Shown here: positions 55,698 to 63,958 of the stretch, piece by piece
Layout: each line of letters starts with the position of its first letter
How positions within the stretch are numbered: position 1 is the stretch's first letter
Source of the DNA: VAZQ01 sp963841705
Lineage (GTDB): Bacteria; Pseudomonadota; Alphaproteobacteria; Rhizobiales; Xanthobacteraceae
Reading direction: 5' to 3'
Assembly: GCA_963841705.1 (NCBI GenBank)
Contig: CAWJDY010000031.1
Coordinates: 83,837 to 147,836, forward strand
Length of the DNA stretch: 64,000 nucleotides
The notes under the pieces: model-generated
The model's input: only the letters and a program-made list of their open reading frames with translations
Told to the model about the DNA's origin: nothing
Databases searched by the model: none
Position numbers and translations under genes: made by a program

Positions 55698-56204
55698 CTA
55701 ACCCGCGCTACCGGCAAGCGGCAGGGTACGGGGCGAATGGCCGGTCGCCTCCAGGAACTTGATCAGCCCTTGAGATGCGATGGACGTCGTCATGGTGTTG
55801 CGCAGGGGATGGAAGTTGACGGTTTCATGCCGCATCAAAGCGGCATCGAGCAGGATGGTCACCCGGCCATCCCGGTCGTTGAGGGCCCCGAACGGCGTCA
55901 CGGCCCCGGGTTCTACGCCGAGGGTTTCGGCCATGAACTCTGCCGAGCCAAAGGAGAGCCGGCCGCTCGCGCCAACCCGCCGGTGCAGGGATTTGAGCTC
56001 GATGACAGCGTCTTCGAGGGCGCTGACGAGAAAGAGCACGCCTTTCTTGTCGCGCAGGAACAGGTTCTTGCTGTGGGCTCCGGGCACCTTGCCGCGCAGC
56101 GCTTGAGACTGCTCAACCGTGAACAGCGCCGGATGCGATACGGTCGCGTGCGCTATGCCGAGGCGGTCGAGAAAACGGAAAAGGTCGTCAGGGGTGGCGG
56201 CCAT
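55698..56204 (-). CDS. YbaK/ProX-type tRNA-editing domain protein
   Basis: A 168-residue stand-alone editing domain like PrdX/ProXp, which deacylates mischarged tRNA(Pro) (Ala- or Cys-tRNA). LGIAHATVSHPALFTVEQSQ, GAHSKNLFLRDKKG and VTPFGALNDRDGRVTILLDA are typical, including the conserved Lys and the GXXXP-like loop. ATG 56204 gives the family N-terminus. Adjacent to tRNA-Gly on the opposite strand. Confidence 0.9.
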   Translation of the reverse strand: MAATPDDLFRFLDRLGIAHATVSHPALFTVEQSQALRGKVPGAHSKNLFLRDKKGVLFLVSALEDAVIELKSLHRRVGASGRLSFGSAEFMAETLGVEPGAVTPFGALNDRDGRVTILLDAALMRHETVNFHPLRNTMTTSIASQGLIKFLEATGHSPRTLPLAGSAG

Positions 56205-56271
56205 TGCGGAACCGGCTTGCCTTGTGGCATAGCTCTTCGGTGCCGGTCGATACGCCACTGCCGGTTCGGAT

Positions 56272-56346
56272 GCGGGTGTAGCTCAGGGGTAGAGCACAAC
56301 CTTGCCAAGGTTGGGGTCGAGGGTTCGAATCCCTTCGCCCGCTCCA
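56272..56346 (+). tRNA. tRNA-Gly (anticodon GCC)
   Basis: A complete cloverleaf: acceptor arms GCGGGTG and CGCCCGC (one T-G pair), D-arm GCTCAGGGGTAGAGC, anticodon stem CAACC/GGTTG with loop TTGCCAA giving anticodon GCC, T-arm GAGGGTTCGAATCCCTT region, discriminator T and encoded CCA. Its 3' end marks the start of the accessory region. Confidence 0.97.
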
Positions 56347-56572
56347 AAATCGCTATCAAATACAGCGAGTTAGCTTAGTAGAGATTACGAACCATTCAAT
56401 GCGCAAGTTTTGGGGAAGCATGGGGGAAGCAGGCGGCGCCACGTTCCCCTAGGGCAATTTCTCGTTCGCAGAACGGTGTTTGGGTATATGTAATCCGCAT
56501 GCGCAGGGGGTCGGGTTCGCGAGCAAATTGCGGTCGAGGGACCTCATGGCCCCCAAAACGAGGTCCCATCAA
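56347..56572. other. tRNA-adjacent intergenic with inverted repeat
   Basis: No gene seen. GGGACCTC (56538-56545) and GAGGTCCC (56560-56567) form an 8-base inverted repeat just after the dCTP-deaminase-like gene stop and could act as its terminator hairpin, although no T-run follows. A GGGGAAGC / GGGGGAAGC pair near 56412-56432 might be residue of an integrated element. No second copy of the tRNA 3' end is found in the window. Confidence 0.35.
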
Positions 56573-57208
56573 TCAGCCGGGCTTAGTTCTTCCGAACAGT
56601 CGGGGGATGAATAGGTCATCATCTCTGGCGATGTCGCCCTGGTCGGGTTCAAAGGAACCACCAAATTGCCCCTCGTTCGCTCGAGTTGCATCGCCTTCCA
56701 CAGTTGCGATCGCGATTTGCGCAATTCTCAATCCAGGGTACAGAGCTATGGGAATTTGACCCAGGTTTGCCAGCTCTAACGTCGCGATCCCCTCATAGTT
56801 GGGTTCAATAAGTGTTGCCGTTGCTATGCTCAAGCCCTCCCGCGCCCATGTCGAACGTGCGGTAACTGTTCCCATCAGGTCAGCAGGTAGTCGTATCCAC
56901 TCGAGCGTGGGAGCCAACGCGAGCGACCCAGGATGCAACAGGAGTCTTGTGCCGAATGGAATTTCATAACGCTCGTGTTTCTGCTTTTTGTCGACTTCGA
57001 CAGCCCGTAAGTCTCGCTTAGACGTCGTAGCCTTTCTAGCTGACGGATCGACGTGTGACGATCCGCGAGCACGCACCATCAAAACAACACTTCCCATGCG
57101 CAAATCTATACTAGCGGCACCGATTTGTTTTGAGGACAAGATTGGTGATATGACAAGACTCCCGTCCCTCATTCTTGATATCAACTCACCCCTACCCAGA
57201 AGCGTCAT
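56573..57208 (-). CDS. dCTP deaminase/dUTPase-family protein
   Basis: A 211-residue member of the trimeric Dcd/Dut family. LLGRGELISRMRDGSLVI and SIDLRMGS start the fold; LLHPGSLALAPTLEWIRLPA and TARSTWAREGLSI follow. Ser119, Arg123 and Glu145 (TLELAN) align by eye with E. coli Dcd catalytic Ser111, Arg115 and Glu138, so deamination of dCTP is plausible. A Lys/Arg-rich insertion (about 55-80) distinguishes it from housekeeping Dcd. ATG 57208 overlaps the metalloprotease stop (ATGA). Base composition is AT-richer than flanking genes, suggesting transfer. Confidence 0.82.
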   Translation of the reverse strand: MTLLGRGELISRMRDGSLVISPILSSKQIGAASIDLRMGSVVLMVRARGSSHVDPSARKATTSKRDLRAVEVDKKQKHERYEIPFGTRLLLHPGSLALAPTLEWIRLPADLMGTVTARSTWAREGLSIATATLIEPNYEGIATLELANLGQIPIALYPGLRIAQIAIATVEGDATRANEGQFGGSFEPDQGDIARDDDLFIPRLFGRTKPG

Positions 57209-58416
57209 AGCCGGATCGTCTTTGTGGCGATATTGATCGCCTGTCGCTGCAAGAGTGCATGGTCACATAATTTGTTTGTTGTAAGAAACGACAAGGGCTC
57301 TGGGAAGTTATTTCGACCACACCAGTAAATCCATCCTGCATAAAGCGTGTGCGCAATATCAACCGTTGACAGTAGTGGCTTCCCCTTGCTTGTGATGCCT
57401 GCCAGAATTGGGGGCAAGCGTTTAGTGAGCCGTTCAATTAGAGACACCAAGTCTTCGGGTACAGGTTGGGCATATCCAAGGGAGCCATACGTCGACAACA
57501 CCTTCTGAACTCCTCGGATTGCGGCCGTCAATTGCTGGTCGTCAAACAGCGTAGACCAGGCAGGGTATGGGTCCCGAAGAACATAATTCAAAAGATTACT
57601 TTCAGCAGAAAAAAATATGCCATGACTCGGATCTGTAACTGGTTGGTGCCAGCCGACCAAGTGAACAGCTCGTACGATCATTTTGTGACGAGCCGCGTAC
57701 GGAGGATGTGTAGGATCGGACAAGCTGAACTCGAAGGGGTTGGGATGTGTCGGATTCAGATAGACTTGGTGAGCGGCTGCGAAGCCCGGGCCAAACAATA
57801 GTAGCCCAAATAGATCGCAGACGAATTCATCTAGCCACATTTGGCGATAATAGTCTTCCAAAACAAATGATGGCCCATATTGGGATGAGTGTCGCTGGAG
57901 ATCCTGCTGTACCTCATTGGGTGCATTTGGGTCATTGAGCCAAGCACTAGTAGCAACTGACGATGATAACGGACCCCTTGAGCTTAGCTCGGCCATTACC
58001 TCCCTTTGGAGGATGCGACCAGCGCCGTCAGTATGGAGTGCTGTGTGCCCCAGTTCATGCCCGAACAGGACGTGTAACAATACGTGATGCTTAAGTGGAC
58101 GCGGAAATTCGACGACGGCGAAACGATGTTCGGAACTGGCCGAAGCAAGCTCCTCGTAAACGATTTGATAGCCTTCACCCGCTGCTATTATGTGAATAAT
58201 CGGCTCCACTGGGAGCCCTACCATATTGTTTTCCGCTAAGAGCGACTTGGCCATTTTTCGGAGTTCTTCCGCGAACGGCCAGGAAAATTCGCCGAGATGC
58301 GATCGCTCGATTAGAGAGATCCACAGCGCCAGCAGTGACAACTCGTCCAAACGTGCTCGGATCGTCGGACGGTCAGTGGGTGAAATTGAAGTTAGCGCTG
58401 CCTTAATGCGGCTCAA
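57205..58416 (-). CDS. HExxH metalloprotease-like protein
   Basis: A 403-residue protein of unrecognised family with a gluzincin-like zinc site: HELGH at residues 120-124 (VLFGHELGHTALHTD) and a likely third ligand Glu197 in LDEFVCDLFGLLLFGP. An N-terminal helical region and a C-terminal helical region flank it. No signal peptide, so cytoplasmic. The start is a TTG at 58416; Met56 would be the next ATG. Coupled by a 4-base overlap to the dCTP-deaminase-like gene. Low GC and position after tRNA-Gly indicate acquisition. Function unknown. Confidence 0.75.
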   Translation of the reverse strand: MSRIKAALTSISPTDRPTIRARLDELSLLALWISLIERSHLGEFSWPFAEELRKMAKSLLAENNMVGLPVEPIIHIIAAGEGYQIVYEELASASSEHRFAVVEFPRPLKHHVLLHVLFGHELGHTALHTDGAGRILQREVMAELSSRGPLSSSVATSAWLNDPNAPNEVQQDLQRHSSQYGPSFVLEDYYRQMWLDEFVCDLFGLLLFGPGFAAAHQVYLNPTHPNPFEFSLSDPTHPPYAARHKMIVRAVHLVGWHQPVTDPSHGIFFSAESNLLNYVLRDPYPAWSTLFDDQQLTAAIRGVQKVLSTYGSLGYAQPVPEDLVSLIERLTKRLPPILAGITSKGKPLLSTVDIAHTLYAGWIYWCGRNNFPEPLSFLTTNKLCDHALLQRQAINIATKTIRL

Positions 58417-59365
58417 GCAGCGAAATATTGCGGGTCACCGTTTCCCAATACCAGGGCGTCTTTGCCAATGCCATTGCGCAACGCCCCGGCCCGAACTTAA
58501 AGTCAGGCAGCCACACATCGGTGAGAACGCGCAAGATTTTCAGGCTTTCCGGTGTCAAGAAAAAGTTGCTGTTCCACAACATCGGCGCATTGAATTTGCC
58601 GTCATAGACGGCGGCATCCGGCAGTTCATCGAACCAGAAGGAACGGTCGGCCTTGGTCTTGCGCGCCGTTCTAAGCTCCGCTGGCGATGGCGCGAAGTCG
58701 CGACCCAACAGCGCGATGGCGTCGACGATAGCGTGGAGGTGGATCACCACCTCGCCGCCGACCCAGTTGATGTTATGGCAGCCTTCGTGACGTAAGCTCC
58801 ATGCCATCGCCGCCAGGGTACGCGGATCCGTTTCCTCGCCGTTGTCCTTGTCGGTGCTGATGTCGCCGTTCTGACAGAAGGCACAGCGCATGTTGCATGA
58901 GGTGAAGAAAATAGTGCCAGAACCCTGCGTGCCGCGATAGAACAGCTCCTCGCCCATATGATGGAAATGCGAGCTGACCCGCGAACTGGATGCAAGCTTG
59001 CAGGCGCCAAGCTTGGCGCCCGCCATTCGGTCAACCCGGCAATTCCACGGACAAAAATTGCAGTGGGCAAGCATACGGTAAGCAAGCTCACGGGTGAGTT
59101 CCAAAAGGCTTGGTCCATCGACGGCCTGCGATAGCGGCTCGCCCATCCTGATTGCCCGCCAGCGTTCGAGAAATCTGGGTATAAGCCGATCGAGCTGGTT
59201 CCAGAGAGCCTCTTCGCTCTCGGTCGCAGGATTGAGTTCGGTGGAGAGTGTCGCGGCAATGCGGAACTTGGCTGGACGTCGATTTTCGGCAACATCGAGA
59301 TACCACGACAGCGCGTCGCGGATCGCTGGATCATCCCAGATTCTTAGGTTGGCCAAGTCGCTCAT
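58403..59365 (-). CDS. Radical SAM protein, C-terminus truncated
   Basis: A 320-residue radical SAM protein like the PflA-type activators (COG1313). The 4Fe-4S motif CxxxCxxC is Cys157, Cys161, Cys164 (TSCNMRCAFCQNG); an N-terminal Cys cluster (HCNFCPWNC, GAC) is also present. Homologues continue for tens of residues after TRN, but here the frame ends VTRNISLLEPH. The break coincides with the start of the low-GC metalloprotease gene. ATG 59365 overlaps the stop of the CoxL fragment. Activity after truncation is doubtful. Confidence 0.75.
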   Translation of the reverse strand: MSDLANLRIWDDPAIRDALSWYLDVAENRRPAKFRIAATLSTELNPATESEEALWNQLDRLIPRFLERWRAIRMGEPLSQAVDGPSLLELTRELAYRMLAHCNFCPWNCRVDRMAGAKLGACKLASSSRVSSHFHHMGEELFYRGTQGSGTIFFTSCNMRCAFCQNGDISTDKDNGEETDPRTLAAMAWSLRHEGCHNINWVGGEVVIHLHAIVDAIALLGRDFAPSPAELRTARKTKADRSFWFDELPDAAVYDGKFNAPMLWNSNFFLTPESLKILRVLTDVWLPDFKFGPGRCAMALAKTPWYWETVTRNISLLEPH

Positions 59366-59598
59366 GAGGCCTGCTCGTTGTCTCTATCTATTCTTCCGCC
59401 GGGCCTGCGTCCACGCCGAATGCTGGCCTGACTGAGCGATGACCGCTGCGGGCTTAGCGGGATGTCGAGAAGGTCAAGCTGTTTCGAAGGTAAATCCAAG
59501 GCATCTTCGATTGCCTGCGCTATTGCAGCGCCGACAGGAATGGCACCGGCTTCGCCGACGCCTTTTATTCCGAGCGGATTGAGCGGGGAAGGGGTCAC
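59362..59598 (-). pseudogene. C-terminal fragment of CoxL-type molybdopterin oxidase
   Basis: TPSPLNPLGIKGVGEAGAIP and AAIAQAIEDAL are the C-terminal signature of the large molybdenum subunit of xanthine dehydrogenase/CO dehydrogenase-like enzymes, including the conserved GEAG active-site region. The other 90 percent of the gene is missing. The frame stays open a little upstream of the GTG at 59598 without further resemblance. Its stop overlaps the radical SAM start. Confidence 0.75.
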
Positions 59599-59688
59599 GT
59601 TATGCAGAATCCCGCTTACGTCCGCATAGCCTTCAGTAGCTGACCAATTTGAGAGTAGCTGTAAACAGGGGCATCGGCGGTTCTGCGC

Positions 59689-59940
59689 TTACATTTCGCC
59701 CGGACCGAAATAGGCCTCGATTCGATATCCGTCGGGATCGACTACGAATGCAGCGTAGTAATCCGGAGCGTATTCTGGCCGCAGACCCGGCCTGCCATTG
59801 TCGCGGCCGCCGGAGCGCAGTGCGGCTGCATGAAACGCGTCGACGGCTGCTCCGTTCGATGCGGCAAAACAGACATGGAAGCCGGACTGTTCGTCAGGCG
59901 CAACCGGATGCTCGGCGAACAGCACCCACTTCGCAGTCAA
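59689..59940 (-). pseudogene. C-terminal half of a VOC/glyoxalase-family protein
   Basis: GFHVCFAASNGAAVDAFHAA, GGRDNGRPGLRPEYAPDYYA and FVVDPDGYRIEAYF are the second half of a vicinal-oxygen-chelate domain of the PhnB/glyoxalase type. The first half, with other metal ligands, is missing, and ATG 59940 starts in unrelated residues. Likely a fragment. Confidence 0.65.
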
Positions 59941-59964
59941 TGTGCGCAGAATACGCCAGGGATT

Positions 59965-60047
59965 GCAGCGCTGCAGGATTTCAATCCGGCCTATGTCAGT
60001 TCAGAGTCAAATGCACGCATTACCGCGCCGCAGCATTGCTGTCCGCT
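59965..60047. repeat. Dispersed repeat, fullest copy
   Basis: The left half (GCAGGATTTCAATCCGGCC...) resembles 62466-62524 and the right half (CACGCATTACCGCGCCGCAGC...) is nearly identical to 63968-64000. All copies are intergenic and on the plus strand, flanking the substrate-binding and outer-membrane protein genes. Confidence 0.65.
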
Positions 60048-60139
60048 TCACCCCAGTAAGCACCCCCGACAAGACGTTCGATGCGACGCTAAGTGCCACG
60101 AGCCGACGTGAGCAGGTGCAGCAACGTGCACACCCAAGC

Positions 60140-60178
60140 TCACTCGATCACCTCATCGGCGAGCGCGATTAGCTGCAA
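60140..60178 (-). pseudogene. Duplicated 3' end of substrate-binding gene
   Basis: Immediately after the stop of the substrate-binding gene, the minus strand reads LQLIALADEVIE and a second stop. This is the usual C-terminal sequence of the family (compare ALADQVIE at 61408). It is the last trace of another tandem copy or of an unequal recombination. Confidence 0.6.
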
Positions 60179-61171
60179 CTACTCGATCACCTCGTCGGCG
60201 GTCATTTGCATGATCAGCGGCACAGTGAGGCCGAGCGCCTTGGCGGTCTTGAGATTGATCACCAGCTCGAATTTCGTGGGCTGCACGACTGGCAGGTCAG
60301 CCGGCTTCGCTCCCTTAAGGATTTTACCCGCGTATACGCCGGCTTGACGATATACATCGGCCAGATCGGTTCCGTAGCTGATAAGGCCGCCAGATTCGGC
60401 GAACTCGCGCAATTCGTAGATAGTAGGGACTGCGTGGCGCGCAGCCAGTGCGGCCAGTTGGTTGCGTTGGCTGACGAAAAACGGATCGGAGCCGACAAGG
60501 AGTGCACCAATCCGCTGCTGGACGACGGCTGCGAAAGCCGTCTCGATTTCGTTCTCGGTGCTGGCATTGAGTACGATAAGTGGTTGCGCGACTGCTTCGG
60601 CCGCCGTCCGACCCTCTCTCGTATTAGTCGTTGCATTCGGATTGTTTGGGTTCACTAGCATAGCGATGATCGCGGCCTTGGGAGCCAGCTCCCGCAGCAG
60701 TTCTAGTCGCTTTGCTGCCAGCTCGACTGCTAAGAAGCTCACGCCCGTGGCGTTGCCCCCCGGCCTGTTAAGGCTCCCGACAAGGCCAAGTTGGATCGGG
60801 TCAAGGCCGATCGTGAAGACAATGGGGATTGTTGGCGTCGCCGCCTTTGCCGCGAGTGCTGCGGGCACGCCACCACCTGTGACGATCACGGCCACCTGAT
60901 GGCGAACCAGATCGGCAGTCAACGCTGGCAGTCGATCGTAGTGTCCCTCTGCCCAACGAAATTCGATCATCACGTCGCGGGCCTCGATATAGCCCATTTC
61001 GCTCAGGCCCCGGCGGAACGCAGCCACGTTTTTCGCGGCCGGCTCGGGCGACGCGCTGTGGAGAAATCCGATCACCGGCATCGGCTGCTGCGCTCCCGCA
61101 GCGAGCGGCCATGCGACTGCCGCGCCGCCAAGCATCGCTGTGAATTTTCGCCGGCCGACGTAGATTGCCAT
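60179..61171 (-). CDS. ABC transporter substrate-binding protein
   Basis: A 330-residue periplasmic binding protein of the ABC_sub_bind family. ATG 61171 has GGAGGG upstream and starts a Tat-like signal (VGRRKFTAMLGGAAVAWPLA, ending AGAQQ). PVIGFLHSASPEPAAKNVAA, LNRPGGNATGVSFLAVELAA and FELVINLKTAKALGLTVP mark the family. No permease or ATPase gene is near; such orphans are abundant in Bradyrhizobium. Ligand unknown. Confidence 0.88.
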   Translation of the reverse strand: MAIYVGRRKFTAMLGGAAVAWPLAAGAQQPMPVIGFLHSASPEPAAKNVAAFRRGLSEMGYIEARDVMIEFRWAEGHYDRLPALTADLVRHQVAVIVTGGGVPAALAAKAATPTIPIVFTIGLDPIQLGLVGSLNRPGGNATGVSFLAVELAAKRLELLRELAPKAAIIAMLVNPNNPNATTNTREGRTAAEAVAQPLIVLNASTENEIETAFAAVVQQRIGALLVGSDPFFVSQRNQLAALAARHAVPTIYELREFAESGGLISYGTDLADVYRQAGVYAGKILKGAKPADLPVVQPTKFELVINLKTAKALGLTVPLIMQMTADEVIE

Positions 61172-61407
61172 GTGACCCTCCGCAGGGGTCATGCCCATGC
61201 AATGGAGGGACGATACCACGCCTTGCCCGAGCGGTCTGCGGTTACGTCATGTTCGGAGAGCAGCCCATTCCACCGAAATTCTAATGTCCGCGGGTCGTCC
61301 GCTTACCCTCCAATACTCTTCATTAACGCGCACTTCCCCGCTCGGCAGCTCAGTGCCAAGACCGGTCGTGAGCAGACGCAGCAACATGCATTTGTAAAAG
61401 CCAGACC

Positions 61408-62409
61408 TTACTCGATCACCTGGTCGGCAAGAGCGAGCAGCTTATCCGGCACAGTAAGGCCTAGCGCCTTTGCAGTCTTGACGTTGATGACAAGCTCAAA
61501 CTGGGTCGGCTGCTCGACCGGGATATCGGCCGGTTTCGCCCCGCGCAGTATCCTGTCGACGTATTCGGCCGCGCGCCGGAACAAGGCCGGGAAGCTCGGT
61601 CCATAGGACATCAGACCACCTTTTTGGGCCATTGCACGCTGATTGAACATCGTCGGAAGTTTTTCGCTCACAGCTAAAGCATTTATGTCGAACTGCTAAC
61701 TCGTCAGGAGCGCATTCAGGAGCGCATCGCCGCTGACATAAAGGGCATCTGCGCGGCCTTTAATGTCACCGAAGGCAGGCGCAATGTCCTCGGCCCGCCG
61801 GATTTCAACGGTTGCGACTTCGAAGCCAAGTGTGCGGGCCGCTGCCTCGATGTCGCGCATCTCCTGCATACTTCCAGAATTGTCGGGATTGGCCATGATC
61901 GCCAACTGTCGAAGACCGGGGACGACCTCACGCAAGAGCGCCAATCGCTTCTCAGCCGTATCGGTTTGTTGGAGCGACAGGCCGGTGACATTGCCGCCAG
62001 GGCGCGCCAGACTTGCGACGAGGCCCTCGCCGAGTGGATCGTTCGCGGTTGCAAAGACGATAGGGATATCCGATGTCGCCCTTTTGGCTGCGGCGACTGC
62101 GACGTTTCCGTGCGTGACAATCACGTCCACCTTGCGGCGGGCAAACTCGGCCGCAATTTCGCTGATGCGGTCGGCGCGTCCCTCAGCCCAGTGATATTCG
62201 ATGACCACGGTCTGGCCGTCGCGCCAGCCGAGTTCGCGGAGTCGCTGCACGAATGCCGCAATCAAAGGCCCGACCGCCGAGGGCGTGGAAGGGCCAAGGA
62301 ACCCGATCACAGGCATCGTCGGCTGCTGGGTATGCGCCGCGAGCGGCCATGTCGCCGCTCCACCCAGTAGGGTGATGAACTCGCGCCGCTTCAAGTGACC
62401 GAATTGCAT
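61408..62409 (-). pseudogene. ABC substrate-binding gene with in-frame TAG
   Basis: A second member of the same family. From ATG 62409 it has a Tat-like signal (KRREFITLLGGAATWPLAA) and a normal fold to ALYVSGDALLNALLTS, then TAG (61696-61698). The same frame resumes QFDINALAVSEKLPTMFNQR and runs to the normal end ALADQVIE. No frame change is needed, so one base separates it from an intact 333-residue protein. Either a pseudogene, a sequencing error, or (less likely) readthrough. Confidence 0.8.
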
Positions 62410-62690
62410 ACGCTGTCGCTAGCCAAGGGAGTCCGCGACAGCATATCGGATTGGCGAGGATCAGTCAGGAGGTTGCTGCACTGCGGGATTTCGATCCGGC
62501 TTTTGTCAGCAACGGGTCATAAGCACCGGCCCCGATCGGTCCCGAGCCCGAGCCTATGTCTGCACCATTCTCGAAAGCTACCCTAAGCAAGTCGAAGTCT
62601 GAAGTATCCGGGCAGAGCGGACATTGCCCTGCCCGATTGCTAGCGGCGCTTCGTGCCATGAGCGGGAATCAGCGACATGGCACGACGCCG
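62410..62690. other. Intergenic, repeat fragment only
   Basis: Bases 62466-62524 resemble the left half of the repeat at 59965. Otherwise no gene or clear signal is seen between the broken substrate-binding gene and the tandem duplication. Confidence 0.4.
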
Positions 62691-62805
62691 TACCCGGGAT
62701 ACAAATCGCCGTCAAACTCGGACCCGGGATACAAGACACGCTATTATGTACCCGGGATACAAATCGCCGTCAGATTCGGACCCAGGCCACAAGACACGCT
62801 ATTAT
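62691..62805. repeat. Tandem 58-base duplication
   Basis: Two head-to-tail units (62691-62748 and 62749-62805) start TACCCGGGATACAAATCGCC and end CACGCTATTAT, differing at a handful of bases. Inside each unit CCCGGGATACAA (or its variant) recurs, making a nested repeat in unit 1. There are only two units, so it is not a CRISPR array. Confidence 0.85.
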
Positions 62806-63790
62806 TCGTCGCTTGGAGGGGGCGATCAGTTGCACCAGTTGCCGTTTCCCCAGAATCAGTAGCATCGTCCACCGGATCGTCCTGACGATTGCGGTCAATT
62901 AAGGTCTTGTCGCGCTGACCGAAGTAGAAGCGGAGGCCGCCGAGAACGGCATTATTGCCGCCTTCACCGATCAGACCCCGCGCAAACAGCGCCGCCGAGC
63001 GCAAAGCCATACTCGCTGCCCAACGTCAGTCCGTGACGGCCGATCGTGTACAGATGCCCAATCGAGAGCTTGAAATTATCGGTGACGTAATAAGACGCCG
63101 ACGCCGAATCGAAGAGCGATTGGGGATAGATAACAACCCCGGCAGGTTCGCCACGTTGGGGACATTAAGGTGCACCGTTTCGTAGCCCGCGAGGCCGCGG
63201 ACCGTCCATCTGCTCCAGTAATACTCACCCTCCGCCGCAAACCGGCTGACGTTCACGCCGATGCGCGGGATGCTCACAGCGCCAATCCCATTCCAGTGGA
63301 AATAGGACCCATAAGCACCCACGAGGCCGAGGGAGGGGTCGCGCCAGAACACGTGCCCTGCGCCGCGAGACCAGCCGGAGCTGTCCAAGCTTCCAACTCC
63401 GCCATCGATCTGCGCGCCCCATTGCTGCGCAATGGGAAACGCAAGGGAGCCGTTCCCGCCATAGAAATCGCCGGTGTGATTTGTTCCCCCACCAAAGCCA
63501 GCGATCTTGCCGTTGATGCCATCGACCGCCGGGAGCGGCTGTGGAAGCCACTGCACGGCCGCCGCATCCGAACGCTTCGACTTTGCATAACCGAGTGCCG
63601 CGAAATCCTGCCACTCGCTTGGTTTCCAGACGGCCGTTTGATCGCCAACGACTTGTGCGAAGACCTCGTCCCAGTTACGCGGCGGTGTGCTGTCGGATGC
63701 GCTCTGGGCGTTCGCCACTGAGAACGACAGCAGCGCGGCGACAAGAGCCGCCCCGGCGGACGCGACGCTTTGGCGCAACACGCGCAGCAT
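62744..63790 (-). pseudogene. Outer-membrane beta-barrel gene with two frameshifts
   Basis: ATG 63790 starts a signal peptide (LRQSVASAGAALVAALLSFS, cleavage near VANAQ) and a beta-barrel-like protein (AGFGGGTNHTGDFYGGNGSL, RFAAEGEYYWSRWTVRGLAG). Near 63140, in CCGGGG, the frame shifts to VIYPQSLFDSASASYYVTDN and FKLSIGHLYTIGRHGLTLGS; near 63000 it shifts again to ALFARGLIGEGGNNAVLGGL and RFYFGQRDKTL, a barrel-like end. With both repaired the gene would be about 340 codons. Confidence 0.7.
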
Positions 63791-63958
63791 GATGGCCCCC
63801 GAGCCAAACCGTGTGCCCTTCATGCTACTCGTTCGGGGAGACACACACGATTCGCCTGTGGTGCAGTCGCCGCAGTTCTTCCGGGCGTGTTGCGTTTCGA
63901 ACACACTGGAATGCGGCGTTGTGCGTCACAGCAAAATTGGCAGCCGATGTCCGCAAGG

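Noticed and set aside
56272..60200. Duplicated tRNA 3' end as an att site
   Set aside because: I looked for a second copy of the tRNA-Gly 3' sequence downstream and found none in the window, and no integrase gene, so island ends are not defined by att repeats here.
62691..62805. Possible CRISPR array
   Set aside because: Only two imperfect units in direct tandem without unique spacers, and no cas genes.
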